In this document: positions 35,686 to 46,378 of the stretch, piece by piece
Position numbering within the stretch: position 1 is the stretch's first letter
Layout of the letters: every line of letters starts with the position of its first letter
Assembly: GCF_026191675.1 (NCBI RefSeq)
Contig: NZ_JAKRRY010000009.1
Coordinates: 1 to 64,000 of the forward strand
DNA from: Vibrio qingdaonensis
GTDB taxonomy: Bacteria; Pseudomonadota; Gammaproteobacteria; Enterobacterales; Vibrionaceae
Direction of reading: 5' to 3'
Length of the DNA: 64,000 bases
Program-made: the position numbers and the translations under genes
The notes under the pieces: generated by a model
What the model was told of the DNA's origin: nothing
What the model saw: the letters and a program-made list of their open reading frames with translations, nothing else
The model's database searches: none

Positions 35686-35823
35686 TTAAGGCGCAATCAA
35701 TTGCATGAAAGCACGATTTCGCCAAATGATTTTCTTTTTATTGTTCGCTAACTTTCGCTTTCTGCGATTCGCAGACACGGTTTTACTTAAGTTTCTTGAT
35801 TGTATTCGTCTCTTAGCAAGCAT
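35686..35823 (-). CDS. Small highly basic protein (45 residues), unannotated type
   Basis: An ATG at 35823 sits 8 bases after a perfect AGGAG and opens a 45-residue frame. It begins MLAKRRIQSRNLSKTVSANR, continues RKRKLANNKKKIIWRN and ends in AFMQLIAP. About one third of the residues are Lys or Arg, which suggests nucleic-acid or ribosome binding. No family is recognised. It lies convergent with tadA, with the stop 38 bases after the tadA stop. Confidence 0.6.
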   Translation of the reverse strand: MLAKRRIQSRNLSKTVSANRRKRKLANNKKKIIWRNRAFMQLIAP

Positions 35824-36180
35824 GAAACGATCTCCTATCACTAATAATTCGGTGCTCAACAAGGTATCGGATTAATGGGATACCTTCAAAGGGCGATGTT
35901 AAGGGGGATGTAGCACGGCGCAGACAATATCACTAATTCAGCGCGATAGCGCTATGTTAATTGATAATTACAATGGGCAGAGGTGTTCTTGGTTAGCGAG
36001 TATTGGTTAGCGTGTATGGTTTAACGTGCATGGTTTAACGTGTATTGTGTAGCTGTCGTGAGTCTTTAACCCTTTCTCATAATGTAGAACAAATTGAGTT
36101 GAGTTCAAGAATACGCAAATACGAATTCTTGAACTCATGCTACCTGTGCGGTAAGCGGGCGGTGTATTAGCCTACTCTAA
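35824..36180. other. Intergenic region between the small basic ORF and mltF
   Basis: These 357 bases include the promoter of the small basic ORF and the mltF 3' end. I see a four-unit tandem repeat of a 13-15-base sequence, annotated separately, and no convincing gene. Confidence 0.4.
35991..36046. repeat. Four imperfect tandem repeats, 13-15 bases each
   Basis: The units begin GGTTAGCGAGTATT, GGTTAGCGTGTAT, GGTTTAACGTGCAT and GGTTTAACGTGTATT. They lie in non-coding DNA beyond the mltF stop. They look like a local slippage-derived repeat. Confidence 0.7.
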
Positions 36181-37734
36181 CTAAGGGTTCGTGTCTGCAG
36201 CGGCCTCTGAGGTTGCTATCGCTTCGCTGACAGCAGGTTGAAGGGTTCCTACAGCGGCAGAGCTGACCGCGACGGGTGTGATGACAGTGAGCCCGTCTGT
36301 ACTATTGTCTAGTTCCGCTTCAGCGGCGATTTGTTTATCAACATGGCCGATGATGCTTTGATAGTAGCGACGTATATTCTCTACGTAGTTTTGCGCTTCA
36401 TCGCCACGCGCATAGCCATATCGTGTCTGACTGTAGTATTTCTTTTGGCGCAGCAGGGGTAAGCGGTCTTTCACATCCGCCCAAGCATCTGGGTTACCAC
36501 CTTGTCGCTTAGTTAAGCGTCTTGCGTCCATCATATGGCCGAACCCGAGGTTATAAGAAGCCAGCGCAAACCAAATCTTCTCATGCTCAGTAATGGAGTC
36601 AGGCACTCGACCGACAATATAGCGAAGGTACTGCACCCCGCCTCGTACGGATTGTTCAGGGTCAAGACGATTGGTCACATTGACAATTTTAGCGGTTGGT
36701 AGCGTCAACATCATCATGCCACGAACCCCTGTCGGTGATTTAGCGACCGGGTTCCAGTGCGATTCTTGATACGCGAGGGCTGCGATTAAGCGCCAATCGA
36801 ATTCTTGAGAATACTGTTTAAACAACGGTGACCATTTAGGCAGTTTGCTGTCGAGGGCTCGAATAAAAGCGCGAGTATCAACGTAATCAAAAGTGCCAAT
36901 ATGACCGATGTATTTTTCTTCTAAGTTAGCGAGCTCACCACTTTGTTTTAGACTACCAAAAAACTCGATCAATAATGCGTATAAGCTTTCGTCGTCAGAT
37001 TTTCTCATGTACCAAGAAATAGGTTGATCCTCGGTCATCTCGAAAGCTAGGGCGAGGTCAGGGTAGATGCGTTGCGAGAGCGATAACTCAACAGAGTCTG
37101 CCATAGTGAAGAGCAGTTCACCTTCAGAGACTTGCTTGAGTAGATCGTTGACATCCGCGTTAGCATCAACCTTAAAGCGAAATTCGGCATTGTCTTTGGC
37201 GACGTGATTTAAGGTGCGCTCGAAATGAGAGTCTTGCACCACTGCAAACACATCTTCGCCATCGGCTTTTTCGATTAATTCAGCTTGATTGGCTAATAGT
37301 TGCTCAAGGTTTCTTGGTCGCCATTGGCCTTTCTTATACACCACTTGTTGACTCACGTAGTAATAAGCGGGACCAGCACGAAACTGCTCGATACGCTGCG
37401 GTGATTGGCTTAACCCGGCAGATATAATATCAATCTCACCTTTTTCTAGCGCAGGGAACAGGCTTGAAAGGCGGTAGGCGGGTTTCATCTCCAACTTAAC
37501 ACCAAGCTCGTCTGCGAACTGGCGGGCTAATTCATAATCCAATCCGGTTGGGCCGTCTGGACCAATGTAGTAAGAGAGCTGGTTGTTCAGCGTTCCTACA
37601 CGCAGCACGCCTCGTTCCTGGATGCTTTCCAATTCGCTTTTGGGATCAGAGTCTATTTGGCACCCGAAGAGACCTAACGATAAGGTCAGCAACGTTGTTA
37701 GTTTTAGCCAACGAACAGAATAATTATTTTGCAT
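36181..37734 (-). CDS. mltF: Membrane-bound lytic transglycosylase F
   Basis: MltF cleaves peptidoglycan glycan strands at the outer membrane. The 517-residue lipoprotein has the lipobox LFGC (Cys about 25), an N-terminal solute-binding-like domain (about 40-275: ERGVLRVGTLNNQLSYYIGP) and a C-terminal lytic transglycosylase domain with the catalytic Glu in AYQESHWNP. It ends in an Ala/Thr-rich tail. It is divergent from purL as in E. coli. tadA lies close on its other side. Confidence 0.96.
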   Translation of the reverse strand: MQNNYSVRWLKLTTLLTLSLGLFGCQIDSDPKSELESIQERGVLRVGTLNNQLSYYIGPDGPTGLDYELARQFADELGVKLEMKPAYRLSSLFPALEKGEIDIISAGLSQSPQRIEQFRAGPAYYYVSQQVVYKKGQWRPRNLEQLLANQAELIEKADGEDVFAVVQDSHFERTLNHVAKDNAEFRFKVDANADVNDLLKQVSEGELLFTMADSVELSLSQRIYPDLALAFEMTEDQPISWYMRKSDDESLYALLIEFFGSLKQSGELANLEEKYIGHIGTFDYVDTRAFIRALDSKLPKWSPLFKQYSQEFDWRLIAALAYQESHWNPVAKSPTGVRGMMMLTLPTAKIVNVTNRLDPEQSVRGGVQYLRYIVGRVPDSITEHEKIWFALASYNLGFGHMMDARRLTKRQGGNPDAWADVKDRLPLLRQKKYYSQTRYGYARGDEAQNYVENIRRYYQSIIGHVDKQIAAEAELDNSTDGLTVITPVAVSSAAVGTLQPAVSEAIATSEAAADTNP

Positions 37735-37872
37735 TAATTCAATTATCTCACGAGAACGATGTGGTCTTTATACCAAAGCTAGAACTTCTGGCAAAGCAAC
37801 ATCATAGAAAGTCTCGTTTACTGTCACTTTATCGCCGTTATTCGTCGGATTTTTGCAATTAAGAAAAAAATG

Positions 37873-37923
37873 ACGAAAACGTTTGCGTAAGTGGTTACGT
37901 CACAAAAAAAAATACACTATAAT
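37873..37923 (+). promoter_or_regulatory. PurR operator and purL promoter
   Basis: ACGAAAACGTTTGCGT at 37873-37888 matches the PurR box (ACGCAAACGTTTGCGT) in 15 of 16 bases. A TATAAT -10 box lies at 37918-37923, with a -35-like TTACGT 17 bases upstream. PurR should repress purL when purines are plentiful, as in E. coli. Confidence 0.9.
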
Positions 37924-38031
37924 ACGCCGGAATCAAGGGGGCAGAAATTGGTATATGTTTATTTTTTAAATGTAACTCGTTGAATTTATTCCAATATCAC
38001 CTCAAATCAATTGCATAAGAGACCTAAGCAC

Positions 38032-41000
38032 ATGAGAATTTTGCGTGGCTCCCCAGCTCTTTCTGAGTTTCGTGTTAACAAGCTAGTAGAGCTTTGTCGT
38101 GAATTAAGCCTACCTGTCACAGGTATTTACGCTGAGTTTGCCCACTTTGCCGACCTGACATCAGACTTAGATGCGTCTGAAGTCGAAAAATTGGAGAAGT
38201 TGCTGACTTACGGTCCAACAATCGAAGAACATGAACCAACGGGTACACTATTACTAGTTACGCCTCGTCCGGGTACTATCTCGCCATGGTCGTCTAAATC
38301 GACAGATATTGCGCATAACTGTGGTCTGAATAAAGTCACACGTTTAGAGCGTGGTACCGCTTTTTATGTTGAATCATCAAGCGAATTAACTGAGCTTCAA
38401 TTAGTAGAGCTGAAAGCGATCCTTCATGACCGCATGATGGAAGTCGTGTTCAATGACTTTGATTCTGCAGCGGCGCTTTTCACTGTGGCAGAACCTGCAC
38501 CTTATGCTGAGGTTGACCTGCTTAGTGGTGGTCGTAAAGCGCTTGAAGAAGCAAACGTTACCCTAGGTCTTGCCCTTGCTGAAGATGAGATTGATTACCT
38601 TCTTGAAAGCTTTACAGAAAAGCTAGGTCGCAATCCAACAGACATAGAGCTTATGATGTTTGCACAAGCAAACTCAGAACACTGTCGTCACAAAATTTTT
38701 AACGCTGACTGGACTATTGATGGCGTTAAGCAAGAAAAATCATTGTTTAAGATGATTAAGAACACGTTTGAAACGACACCAGAACACGTGTTATCTGCTT
38801 ATAAAGATAATGCAGCAGTTATGACTGGTTCAACTGTTGGTCGTTTCTTCCCAGATCCAGACACGCGCCAATATAACTATCATCAAGAGAAAACGCACAT
38901 CTTGATGAAGGTTGAGACGCACAACCACCCAACGGCTATTTCTCCTTGGCCGGGCGCATCAACCGGTTCTGGCGGTGAAATCCGCGATGAAGGCGCAACG
39001 GGTATCGGTGGTAAGCCTAAAGCAGGCCTTGTCGCTTTCTCTGTCTCTAACCTTAAGATCCCGAACTTCGTTCAACCTTGGGAAACGGACTTTGGTAAGC
39101 CAAGCCGTATCGTTACTGCTCTGGATATTATGCTTGAAGGTCCTCTTGGTGGTGCGGCGTTTAACAACGAATTTGGTCGTCCAAACCTATTAGGTTACTT
39201 CCGTACTTACGAAGAGAAAGTTAACTCTCATGCTGGTGAAGAGGTACGTGGTTACCACAAGCCAATTATGTTAGCTGGTGGTTTAGGTAACATTCGTGAT
39301 GAGCACGTTCAGAAGAAAGAGATCCCTGTAGGTGCAAGCCTAATCGTTCTCGGTGGTCCTGCAATGAACATCGGCCTTGGCGGTGGTGCTGCATCTTCAA
39401 TGGACTCTGGTTCTTCTTCTGAAGATCTCGATTTTGCTTCTGTACAACGTGAAAACCCAGAGATGGAGCGTCGTTGTCAGGAAGTGATTGACCGTTGTTG
39501 GCAGCTTGGTGATGCCAACCCAATCGCCTTCATTCATGATGTGGGCGCGGGTGGTATTTCAAACGCACTTCCTGAGTTAGTGGACGATGGTGAGCGTGGC
39601 GGTATCTTTAACCTACGTGACGTACCAAACGATGAGCCGGGCATGAGTCCTCTTGAAATCTGGTGTAACGAATCTCAAGAGCGTTACGTAATGGCAGTTG
39701 CTGACAAAGACATGGCAACGTTTGACGCGATTTGTAAGCGTGAACGCGCACCATATGCCGTTGTAGGTAAGGCAACAGAAGAGCGTGAACTTAAACTAGA
39801 AGATTCACACTTCGATAACACGCCAATCGATATGCCAATGGACATCTTGCTAGGTAAAACACCTAAGATGCACCGTGACGCGAAAACGTTGAAAGCGAAC
39901 AACCCGGCGATTGATCGCTCTGGTATCGAGATGAACGAAGCGGTTGACCGTGTTCTTCGTCTACCAACGGTTGCAGAAAAAACATTCCTTATCACCATCG
40001 GTGACCGCTCGGTAACAGGCCTAGTTGCTCGTGACCAAATGGTAGGCCCTTGGCAGGTTCCTGTTGCTAACTGCGCAGTAACAGCAGCAAGCTACGACAC
40101 TTACCACGGTGAGGCTATGTCTCTAGGTGAGCGTACGCCAGTTGCTCTACTCGATTTCGGTGCATCGGCTCGTCTAGCGGTTGGTGAAGCAATCACTAAC
40201 ATCGCAGCGACAAACATCGGCGATATTAAGCACATTAAACTGTCGGCTAACTGGATGTCTCCAGCTGGTCACCCAGGTGAAGATGCCGGTCTTTATGAAG
40301 CGGTAAAAGCGGTAGGTGAAGAGCTTTGTCCGGCGCTGGGGCTAACTATCCCAGTAGGTAAAGACTCAATGTCGATGAAGACCAAGTGGGAAGAAAACGG
40401 CGAGCAGAAAGAAGTCACCTCTCCGCTATCTCTCGTTATCACTGCGTTTGCTCGTGTTGAAGATGTTCGTAAGACCATTACTCCGCAGCTACGCACTGAC
40501 AAAGGTAACACGTCACTGGTGCTTATCGACCTAGGCAACGGCAAAAACCGCATGGGTGCGACAGCATTGGCTCAGGTATACAAGCAGCTTGGTGATAAGC
40601 CAGCAGATGTAGACAACGCAGCACAGCTAAAAGGCTTTTACGAAGGTGTTCAAGCACTCGTTGCTAACGACCAAGTTGTGGCTTACCACGATAAAGGCGA
40701 TGGTGGTTTATTCGTTACGCTAGCGGAAATGGCGTTCGCAGGTCACTGTGGTGTGAATGCTGACATTGCCGCTTTAGGTGAAGACACATTAGCGGCTCTA
40801 TTTAACGAAGAGCTAGGTGCGGTCATCCAGGTACGTAACGAAGACCTAGATTCAGTACTGTCTACGTTAGCATCGAATGGCCTAGAAGCTTGTTCACACG
40901 TTATCGGTTCAGTAGAAGCTTCAGATGAAGTCGTCATTAAGTCAGGTGAACAAGTTGTTATCGAGCGTAACCGTACGGAGCTTCGTACGATTTGGGCTGA

Positions 41001-41928
41001 AACAACACACAAAATGCAATCACTTCGTGATAACTCTGCGTGTGCCGATCAAGAGCATGAAGCGAAGAAAGATAACTCAGACCCAGGTCTAAACGTTAGC
41101 CTGAGTTACGATGTTAATGAAGATATCGCAGCGCCATATATTGCGACAGGCGCGAAACCTAAGATGGCGATTTTACGTGAGCAAGGTGTTAACTCTCACG
41201 TTGAAATGGCCGCAGCATTTGACCGAGCAGGTTTCGAAGCCACCGATATTCACATGAGCGATATCCTAACGGGTCAAGCGGTTCTAGAAGAGTACAACGG
41301 CCTTGTGGCTTGTGGTGGCTTCTCTTACGGTGACGTACTAGGTGCTGGTGAAGGTTGGGCTAAGTCAGTTCTGTTTAACGACTCTACACGTGACCAATTT
41401 GAAAACTTCTTCAAGCGTGAAGATACCTTCTCTCTAGGCGTGTGTAACGGTTGTCAGATGTTGTCTAACCTACGTGAATTGATTCCGGGTGCAGAATACT
41501 GGCCTCGTTTCGTGCGTAACGAATCTGAGCGCTTTGAAGCTCGTTTCAGCCTAGTAGAAGTTCAGAAGTCTGATTCTGTATTCTTCAACGGTATGCAAGG
41601 TTCTCGTATGCCTATCGCGGTTTCTCACGGTGAAGGTCGCGTAGAAGTGCGTGATAACGAGCACCTAAACGCGATTGAAAATTCAGGTACAGTGGCGCTA
41701 CGTTACGTTGATAACAACGGTAACCCGACGCAGCAATACCCGAATAACCCGAATGGTTCGCCAAACGCTATCACCGGTCTCACGACAACGGATGGCCGTG
41801 TAACCATTATGATGCCTCACCCAGAGCGAGTATTCCGTACGGTTGCTAACTCTTGGGCTCCAGAGACTTGGGGTGAAAACGGTGCTTGGATGCGTATGTT
41901 CCAAAACGCGCGCAAGAATATCGGTTAA
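38032..41928 (+). CDS. purL: Phosphoribosylformylglycinamidine synthase
   Basis: PurL makes FGAM from FGAR, glutamine and ATP in purine synthesis. The 1298-residue enzyme is the large, single-chain form. It has an N-terminal PurS-like domain, two AIR synthase-like halves ([26 protein letters not shown]-type [17 protein letters not shown]) and a C-terminal class I glutaminase with Cys in GVCNGCQML. The ATG at 38032 is the standard start ([13 protein letters not shown]); the upstream TTG is unlikely. A PurR operator precedes it. Confidence 0.98.
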   Translation: MRILRGSPALSEFRVNKLVELCRELSLPVTGIYAEFAHFADLTSDLDASEVEKLEKLLTYGPTIEEHEPTGTLLLVTPRPGTISPWSSKSTDIAHNCGLNKVTRLERGTAFYVESSSELTELQLVELKAILHDRMMEVVFNDFDSAAALFTVAEPAPYAEVDLLSGGRKALEEANVTLGLALAEDEIDYLLESFTEKLGRNPTDIELMMFAQANSEHCRHKIFNADWTIDGVKQEKSLFKMIKNTFETTPEHVLSAYKDNAAVMTGSTVGRFFPDPDTRQYNYHQEKTHILMKVETHNHPTAISPWPGASTGSGGEIRDEGATGIGGKPKAGLVAFSVSNLKIPNFVQPWETDFGKPSRIVTALDIMLEGPLGGAAFNNEFGRPNLLGYFRTYEEKVNSHAGEEVRGYHKPIMLAGGLGNIRDEHVQKKEIPVGASLIVLGGPAMNIGLGGGAASSMDSGSSSEDLDFASVQRENPEMERRCQEVIDRCWQLGDANPIAFIHDVGAGGISNALPELVDDGERGGIFNLRDVPNDEPGMSPLEIWCNESQERYVMAVADKDMATFDAICKRERAPYAVVGKATEERELKLEDSHFDNTPIDMPMDILLGKTPKMHRDAKTLKANNPAIDRSGIEMNEAVDRVLRLPTVAEKTFLITIGDRSVTGLVARDQMVGPWQVPVANCAVTAASYDTYHGEAMSLGERTPVALLDFGASARLAVGEAITNIAATNIGDIKHIKLSANWMSPAGHPGEDAGLYEAVKAVGEELCPALGLTIPVGKDSMSMKTKWEENGEQKEVTSPLSLVITAFARVEDVRKTITPQLRTDKGNTSLVLIDLGNGKNRMGATALAQVYKQLGDKPADVDNAAQLKGFYEGVQALVANDQVVAYHDKGDGGLFVTLAEMAFAGHCGVNADIAALGEDTLAALFNEELGAVIQVRNEDLDSVLSTLASNGLEACSHVIGSVEASDEVVIKSGEQVVIERNRTELRTIWAETTHKMQSLRDNSACADQEHEAKKDNSDPGLNVSLSYDVNEDIAAPYIATGAKPKMAILREQGVNSHVEMAAAFDRAGFEATDIHMSDILTGQAVLEEYNGLVACGGFSYGDVLGAGEGWAKSVLFNDSTRDQFENFFKREDTFSLGVCNGCQMLSNLRELIPGAEYWPRFVRNESERFEARFSLVEVQKSDSVFFNGMQGSRMPIAVSHGEGRVEVRDNEHLNAIENSGTVALRYVDNNGNPTQQYPNNPNGSPNAITGLTTTDGRVTIMMPHPERVFRTVANSWAPETWGENGAWMRMFQNARKNIG

Positions 41929-41956
41929 TCGCTAGGTTAATGACATAGTCAATTGG

Positions 41957-41990
41957 AAAGGTCGTCAGTGTAAGCGCTGGCGACCTTTTT
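41957..41990 (+). terminator. Terminator after purL
   Basis: AAAGGTCGTCAG and CTGGCGACCTTT form a 12-bp stem with one G-T pair and a T-run, 29 bases after the purL stop. Confidence 0.8.
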
Positions 41991-42193
41991 TATTGCCAGT
42001 TGTTTTCTTGCTAGCTGTTTTATGGCGATTATTAGTCATTTAGTACGATAAAAAAATCCGTCGTTGTTGCTAAAAATAGTGGAGCGTAATTGAACTAATT
42101 GTGTTCTAATACCGCGCTGGCTTAGGGATGGCTGACAAAGTAATGATAATTATGTTGGAACATCCCTTAACAAAACCCTTAGGAATCATCTAA

Positions 42194-42505
42194 ATGTCTG
42201 AAAATAAAAAATTTGCTATCCGTCTAACGGAAAAGCGCAATGGTTGGTCTGCAGAAATTACTCGCCAAGTAACCTCTCGTAGAACGGTAGTATCTAAGCG
42301 TGAGATGGGTTTTGAAAGCGAAGAATTAGCACAAGCTTGGGCAGAGAAAGAGCTACAAGGCTTTATTGCAAGCCAAGCTGAACGTAATGCTCGTAAATCT
42401 GAAGCTCGTAAAGAGAAAGAAGCCAAAGAGCACGCGAAAGAAGCTCTAAAAGCAGTAAAAGCTGCCGCTCGCCAAGATAGCGCTGAGCAAGAAGACGAAG
42501 AGTAA
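42194..42505 (+). CDS. DUF3622 family protein
   Basis: This 103-residue protein begins MSENKKFAIRLTEKRNGWSA. It has a compact N-terminal domain (about 1-60) followed by a highly charged Lys/Glu/Ala helix. The plan matches the DUF3622 proteins of Vibrio and relatives, with no known function. It is cytoplasmic. GGA lies 10 bases before the ATG. A terminator at 42553 separates it from the convergent DUF533 gene. Confidence 0.72.
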   Translation: MSENKKFAIRLTEKRNGWSAEITRQVTSRRTVVSKREMGFESEELAQAWAEKELQGFIASQAERNARKSEARKEKEAKEHAKEALKAVKAAARQDSAEQEDEE

Positions 42506-42552
42506 TCATTTTAGTACTGTTGACGAGTTTTGATTCGTTGATAGGTACCAAT

Positions 42553-42583
42553 AAAAAACCGCTGTATTATCAGCGGTTTTTTT
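42553..42583. terminator. Bidirectional terminator, DUF3622/DUF533 genes
   Basis: AAAAAACCGCTG/CAGCGGTTTTTT form a 12-bp stem with a 6-base loop and long T-runs on both strands, between the two convergent genes. Confidence 0.93.
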
Positions 42584-42638
42584 GTGCGCGTTTTTCATGG
42601 GTCGTGCATCCACCCTTAAGGCCGTTGTTATCTTCGAC

Positions 42639-43301
42639 TTAAAATACTTGCTCTTCGAGTTTGCTGACCAGTTCTGGTGGAAGCTGAAGTTGTTTTGCCA
42701 GTTCTTGTAAGTACGCTTTTTCCATAAAGTTTTGTTCATCCACGACAAGTAAACTCGCAAGATAAATTTCCGCTCCTTGCTCTGGTGAGTGTGAAAGCTG
42801 CGCAATATAGCTAGGATCAAGCGGTTTTGCGATTTCAGCTTGAACGAATGCCTGAAGATGAGCGTCGGCATGCATTCGTTGTAGCGCTTGGTCAATTTTA
42901 CTCATTTCTGCTTCATCAATATGACCATCGGCTTTGGCTGCCCCAATCATGGCTTTGAGAACGATTTCTTCATGATTGGTATTGGCAAATTTATTGATGG
43001 TTGCCCCTTGTGAATCTGAGGCATTCTTTTTATCCCAATCGTTGTAAATCTTAAATGCCAGAGCGCCAAGAGCGGCTGCGCTGCCAACGCCTAGTGCTGT
43101 TTTGCCCATTTTTTTGGTTTTCTTCGATCCCATGAGCATACCAAGTAAGCCGCCGCCGACGGCCCCTGCACCTAATGCACCCATGGTTTTCTTGTCACTG
43201 AGAGCAGAGCTAAGGTTCGATGATGACTGAGAGGCTTTTTGGGTCGCTTTACTCACAACATCTGATTTGAGTGCTTGATTAAGTAGTGATTTCAGATCCA
43301 T
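42639..43301 (-). CDS. TerB-like DUF533 family protein
   Basis: This 220-residue protein has a Gly-rich hydrophobic segment (about 45-85: GALGAGAVGGGLLGMLMG, then ALGVGSAAALGALAF) and a C-terminal tellurite-resistance TerB-like domain (about 110-220: AMIGAAKADGHIDEAEMSKI). This is the DUF533/YebE type, a membrane-associated protein of unknown role. The ATG at 43301 has GGAG 6 bases before it; the longer TTG reading overlaps that site and is unlikely. Confidence 0.88.
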   Translation of the reverse strand: MDLKSLLNQALKSDVVSKATQKASQSSSNLSSALSDKKTMGALGAGAVGGGLLGMLMGSKKTKKMGKTALGVGSAAALGALAFKIYNDWDKKNASDSQGATINKFANTNHEEIVLKAMIGAAKADGHIDEAEMSKIDQALQRMHADAHLQAFVQAEIAKPLDPSYIAQLSHSPEQGAEIYLASLLVVDEQNFMEKAYLQELAKQLQLPPELVSKLEEQVF

Positions 43302-43441
43302 CGTATTCTCCAAAATATATGAGTAGAGTTTAGGTTTTTGAGCGGTTCGTGCTTAAGATCTAATGCGATTGGCACGTCATATCTATGATGGTAATAGAGT
43401 GAATCTGAACTGAAGATGAAGTTGGTTTGTTTATCGGCATT

Positions 43442-43468
43442 AAAAAGGCAGCCAATAGGCTGCCTTTT
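43442..43468 (-). terminator. Terminator after proS
   Basis: AAAAGGCAGCC/GGCTGCCTTTT form an 11-bp stem with a 4-base loop and a T-run on the minus strand, about 60 bases beyond the proS stop. Confidence 0.85.
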
Positions 43469-43526
43469 ATGACCGAGGTCGTTTCATTTACGATGATCAG
43501 TTGCGCTGATCAATTGCGGTATAGCG

Positions 43527-45242
43527 TTACGCTAATTGCGCTTTAACATGCTCAACGATGTCTGAGATAGCAATTGGTGCTTTCTCGCCATTGCGACGGT
43601 TCTTATATTCGAAGTTGCCTTCGTCCATGCTGCGGTCACCAATAACGATGGTGTGTGGAATACCGATAAGCTCGATATCTTTAAACATCACACCAGGACG
43701 CTCTTTACGATCATCAAACAGGACTTCGATCCCCATAGCCGTTAATTCAGCGTATAGCTTCTCAGCCGCTTCCTTTACGCGCTCTGATTTATGCATGTTC
43801 ATTGGCACAATCGCCACTTGGAAAGGGGCGAGTGCGTCTGGCCAAACGATGCCGAATTTATCGTGGTTTTGCTCGATAGCGGAGGCAACAACACGTGATA
43901 CACCAATGCCGTAACAACCCATCTCTAGTGTTACGCTCTTACCGTCAGGACCAAGAACGTTACAGTTCATTTTCTCTGAGTAGTTAGTGCCCAGTTGGAA
44001 AATATGGCCCACTTCGATACCACGCTTAAGTTGGATAGTGCCTTGACCACATGGGCTAAGGTCGCCTTCAACAACGTTACGTAGGTCTTCAACTTGAGCA
44101 AGCTCAACGTCACGGCCCCAATTGATGCCGAAGTAATGCTTACCGTCTACGTTTGCGCCAGCGCCGAAGTCGCTCATTACTGCAACAGAGCGGTCAACGA
44201 TGAATGGTAGCTCTAAGCCAACAGGGCCAAGTGAACCCGGACCAGCACCAACCAGTGCACGAATTGCAGCTTCATCAGCCATTTCTAGTGGAGAAGCAAC
44301 CTGTGGGAGGTTTTCTGCTTTCACTTCGTTAAGTTCATGATCACCACGGATGATAAGAGCAATGATATCGGCATCTACTTCATCAGAAGCTTTAACGAAC
44401 AGAGTCTTAACTGTCTTCTCGATGGCTAGACCGTGTTGTTCTACTAGCTCCGCGATTGTTTTTGCGTTCGGTGTATCAACCAGTTCCATCTCTTGCGTTG
44501 GCGCAGCCGCTTCAGTTGTAGGGGCGAGTGCTTCGGCTTTTTCGATGTTCGCTGCGTAATCCGATTCAGAAGAGAAGGCGATGAGGTCTTCGCCGCTTTC
44601 AGCAAGAACGTGGAACTCTTGAGAGCCGCTGCCGCCGATTGCGCCAGAGTCTGCCAATACTGGACGGTACTCAAGACCCATGCGGTCGAAGGCTTTACAG
44701 TAAGCATCGTGCATGGCTTGGTAAGATTGCTCTAGACCGTCTTTGTCGATATCAAAGCTGTACGCATCCATCATAGAGAATTCACGAGCACGCATTACGC
44801 CAAAACGAGGACGGCGTTCATCGCGGAATTTAGTCTGGATTTGGTACAGGTTAAGAGGAAGCTGCTTGTAAGAACTAATCTCGTTGCGAACTAGGCTTGT
44901 GACGACTTCTTCCGCTGTAGGGCTAAGAACAAACGGACGAGAGTGGCGGTCAGTGAAACGAAGCAGTTCCGGACCCATTTTCTCGCTGCGACCAGTCTCT
45001 TCCCAAAGCTCAAACGGTTGAACGACGGGCATCAAGATTTCAACGGCACCGGCATTATCGATCTCTTGGCGAACGATATTTTCTACTTTACGCAGTACAC
45101 GTAGACCAGTAGGTAGCCAAGTATATAAACCTGAAGCTAGCTTACGGATCATACCTGCACGTAGCATCAGCTGGTGGCTGATAACTTCTGCGTCGTTTGG
45201 AGTTTCTTTCAAAGTGGAAAGAAGGTAGTTACTGGTACGCAT
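43527..45242 (-). CDS. proS: Prolyl-tRNA synthetase
   Basis: ProRS charges tRNA-Pro. The 571-residue class II enzyme is of the bacterial type. It begins [20 protein letters not shown], carries motif 2 [17 protein letters not shown], and has the YbaK-like editing insertion (about 225-400) that removes misacylated alanine. The end has the anticodon-binding domain. The gene is followed in this orientation only by a terminator. trmO lies upstream, an order shared with E. coli. Confidence 0.98.
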   Translation of the reverse strand: MRTSNYLLSTLKETPNDAEVISHQLMLRAGMIRKLASGLYTWLPTGLRVLRKVENIVRQEIDNAGAVEILMPVVQPFELWEETGRSEKMGPELLRFTDRHSRPFVLSPTAEEVVTSLVRNEISSYKQLPLNLYQIQTKFRDERRPRFGVMRAREFSMMDAYSFDIDKDGLEQSYQAMHDAYCKAFDRMGLEYRPVLADSGAIGGSGSQEFHVLAESGEDLIAFSSESDYAANIEKAEALAPTTEAAAPTQEMELVDTPNAKTIAELVEQHGLAIEKTVKTLFVKASDEVDADIIALIIRGDHELNEVKAENLPQVASPLEMADEAAIRALVGAGPGSLGPVGLELPFIVDRSVAVMSDFGAGANVDGKHYFGINWGRDVELAQVEDLRNVVEGDLSPCGQGTIQLKRGIEVGHIFQLGTNYSEKMNCNVLGPDGKSVTLEMGCYGIGVSRVVASAIEQNHDKFGIVWPDALAPFQVAIVPMNMHKSERVKEAAEKLYAELTAMGIEVLFDDRKERPGVMFKDIELIGIPHTIVIGDRSMDEGNFEYKNRRNGEKAPIAISDIVEHVKAQLA

Positions 45243-45332
45243 TCTATGGTATCCGTTTCATCATGATTGTAAGAGATTCAAGCCATCGCTTAAATCGAGT
45301 TAAGCCGACTATGATATCAGCGTATTGTCGTT

Positions 45333-46040
45333 CTACAAAGGTTCAATCGCGGTAACTAATGCCGATTCATCTATTATTTTGAATTTAATATTCCAGTCGT
45401 ACAGTTTCACTCCATACTCTTTATTGTCCGGTTTGCCTTTTTTATATGCAGGCCTGGGATCTTGAGCGAGAACCTGTGCTATCACCTGACGTCGGTGCTC
45501 GCCATCTTGTCGCTGATGAAAGACAGATTCGAGACTGCTCGAAAACTGGACATCAATGAGTTCAGGTTCATCGGACGCATAGCCGCCTTGCGCTTGAGGA
45601 ATGGCATCTGAGTATGGGATGTAGGGTTTGATATCAACGATGGGCGTACCATCAACTAAATCAACGCTGCCGATATGTATTAAGGTTTGTGACCCCTGCT
45701 GTTCTACGCCTTTTAGTTCAACCGCGGACATGCCGATACCATTGGGTCTAAAAGTAGAACGAGTCGCTAACACTCCCATTCTTTCATTGCCTCCAAGGCG
45801 AGGGGGGCGAACCGTTGGCTTCCAGCCCGCGTCGATGTTTTGATCGAATAAAAATAGCAACCACAGATGAGAGAATTGCTCGATGCCTTTAATGGCCTCT
45901 TGGCAGTTTGCTTGCCCCTGCAGTGTTACGGTCGCTGTCGCAGAAGAGACAAGGCGCGGTTGTCTCGGCACGGCAAATTTTTCTTTATAAGGCGAGCTGA
46001 TAATGCCAATCGGTTCAATGTGGTAGGTCAAAGGCGTCAC
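45333..46040 (-). CDS. trmO: tRNA (N6-threonylcarbamoyladenosine(37)-N6)-methyltransferase
   Basis: TrmO (YaeB/TsaA) methylates t6A37 of tRNA-Thr(GGU). The 235-residue protein has the VirR/TsaA beta-barrel fold: IEPIGIISSPYKEKFAVPRQ near the start and the signature NERMGVLATRSTFRPNGIGM. The length equals the E. coli enzyme (235). The start is GTG at 46040. It stands next to proS. Confidence 0.95.
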   Translation of the reverse strand: MTPLTYHIEPIGIISSPYKEKFAVPRQPRLVSSATATVTLQGQANCQEAIKGIEQFSHLWLLFLFDQNIDAGWKPTVRPPRLGGNERMGVLATRSTFRPNGIGMSAVELKGVEQQGSQTLIHIGSVDLVDGTPIVDIKPYIPYSDAIPQAQGGYASDEPELIDVQFSSSLESVFHQRQDGEHRRQVIAQVLAQDPRPAYKKGKPDNKEYGVKLYDWNIKFKIIDESALVTAIEPL

Positions 46041-46378
46041 TTTAGGTCACAAAATTAAAGATTCATCATTTCAGATGTGCCTGGGGTTTTCAATAGGGGG
46101 CGAAAGGCAAGTGTGGCCTATAACATATTGGTGTGTTGATCAAAAAATGCATTTGTCATGAGAATGTTATTTCTTAATTGATATGGATATCAGTATATGT
46201 GGTTGATTGATATTAAATCGACTGGTTGAATATTGCGCTAATTTTACATTTGGCAACATATTGGGCTTTTAATTGCGCTTTTGGTCACGTACCCTTCGCC
46301 TGCTTTTTACAAAGTTGTCAGAAAAGGACGATAGCTTTGTCAAATAAGCCAGGACAATATAATAAAAGGAGGGGACAG

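Noticed and set aside
46226..46378. N-terminal extension of the second AbgT gene
   Set aside because: The extension contains the strong AGGAGGGG site that serves the ATG at 46379, and other family members start near there.
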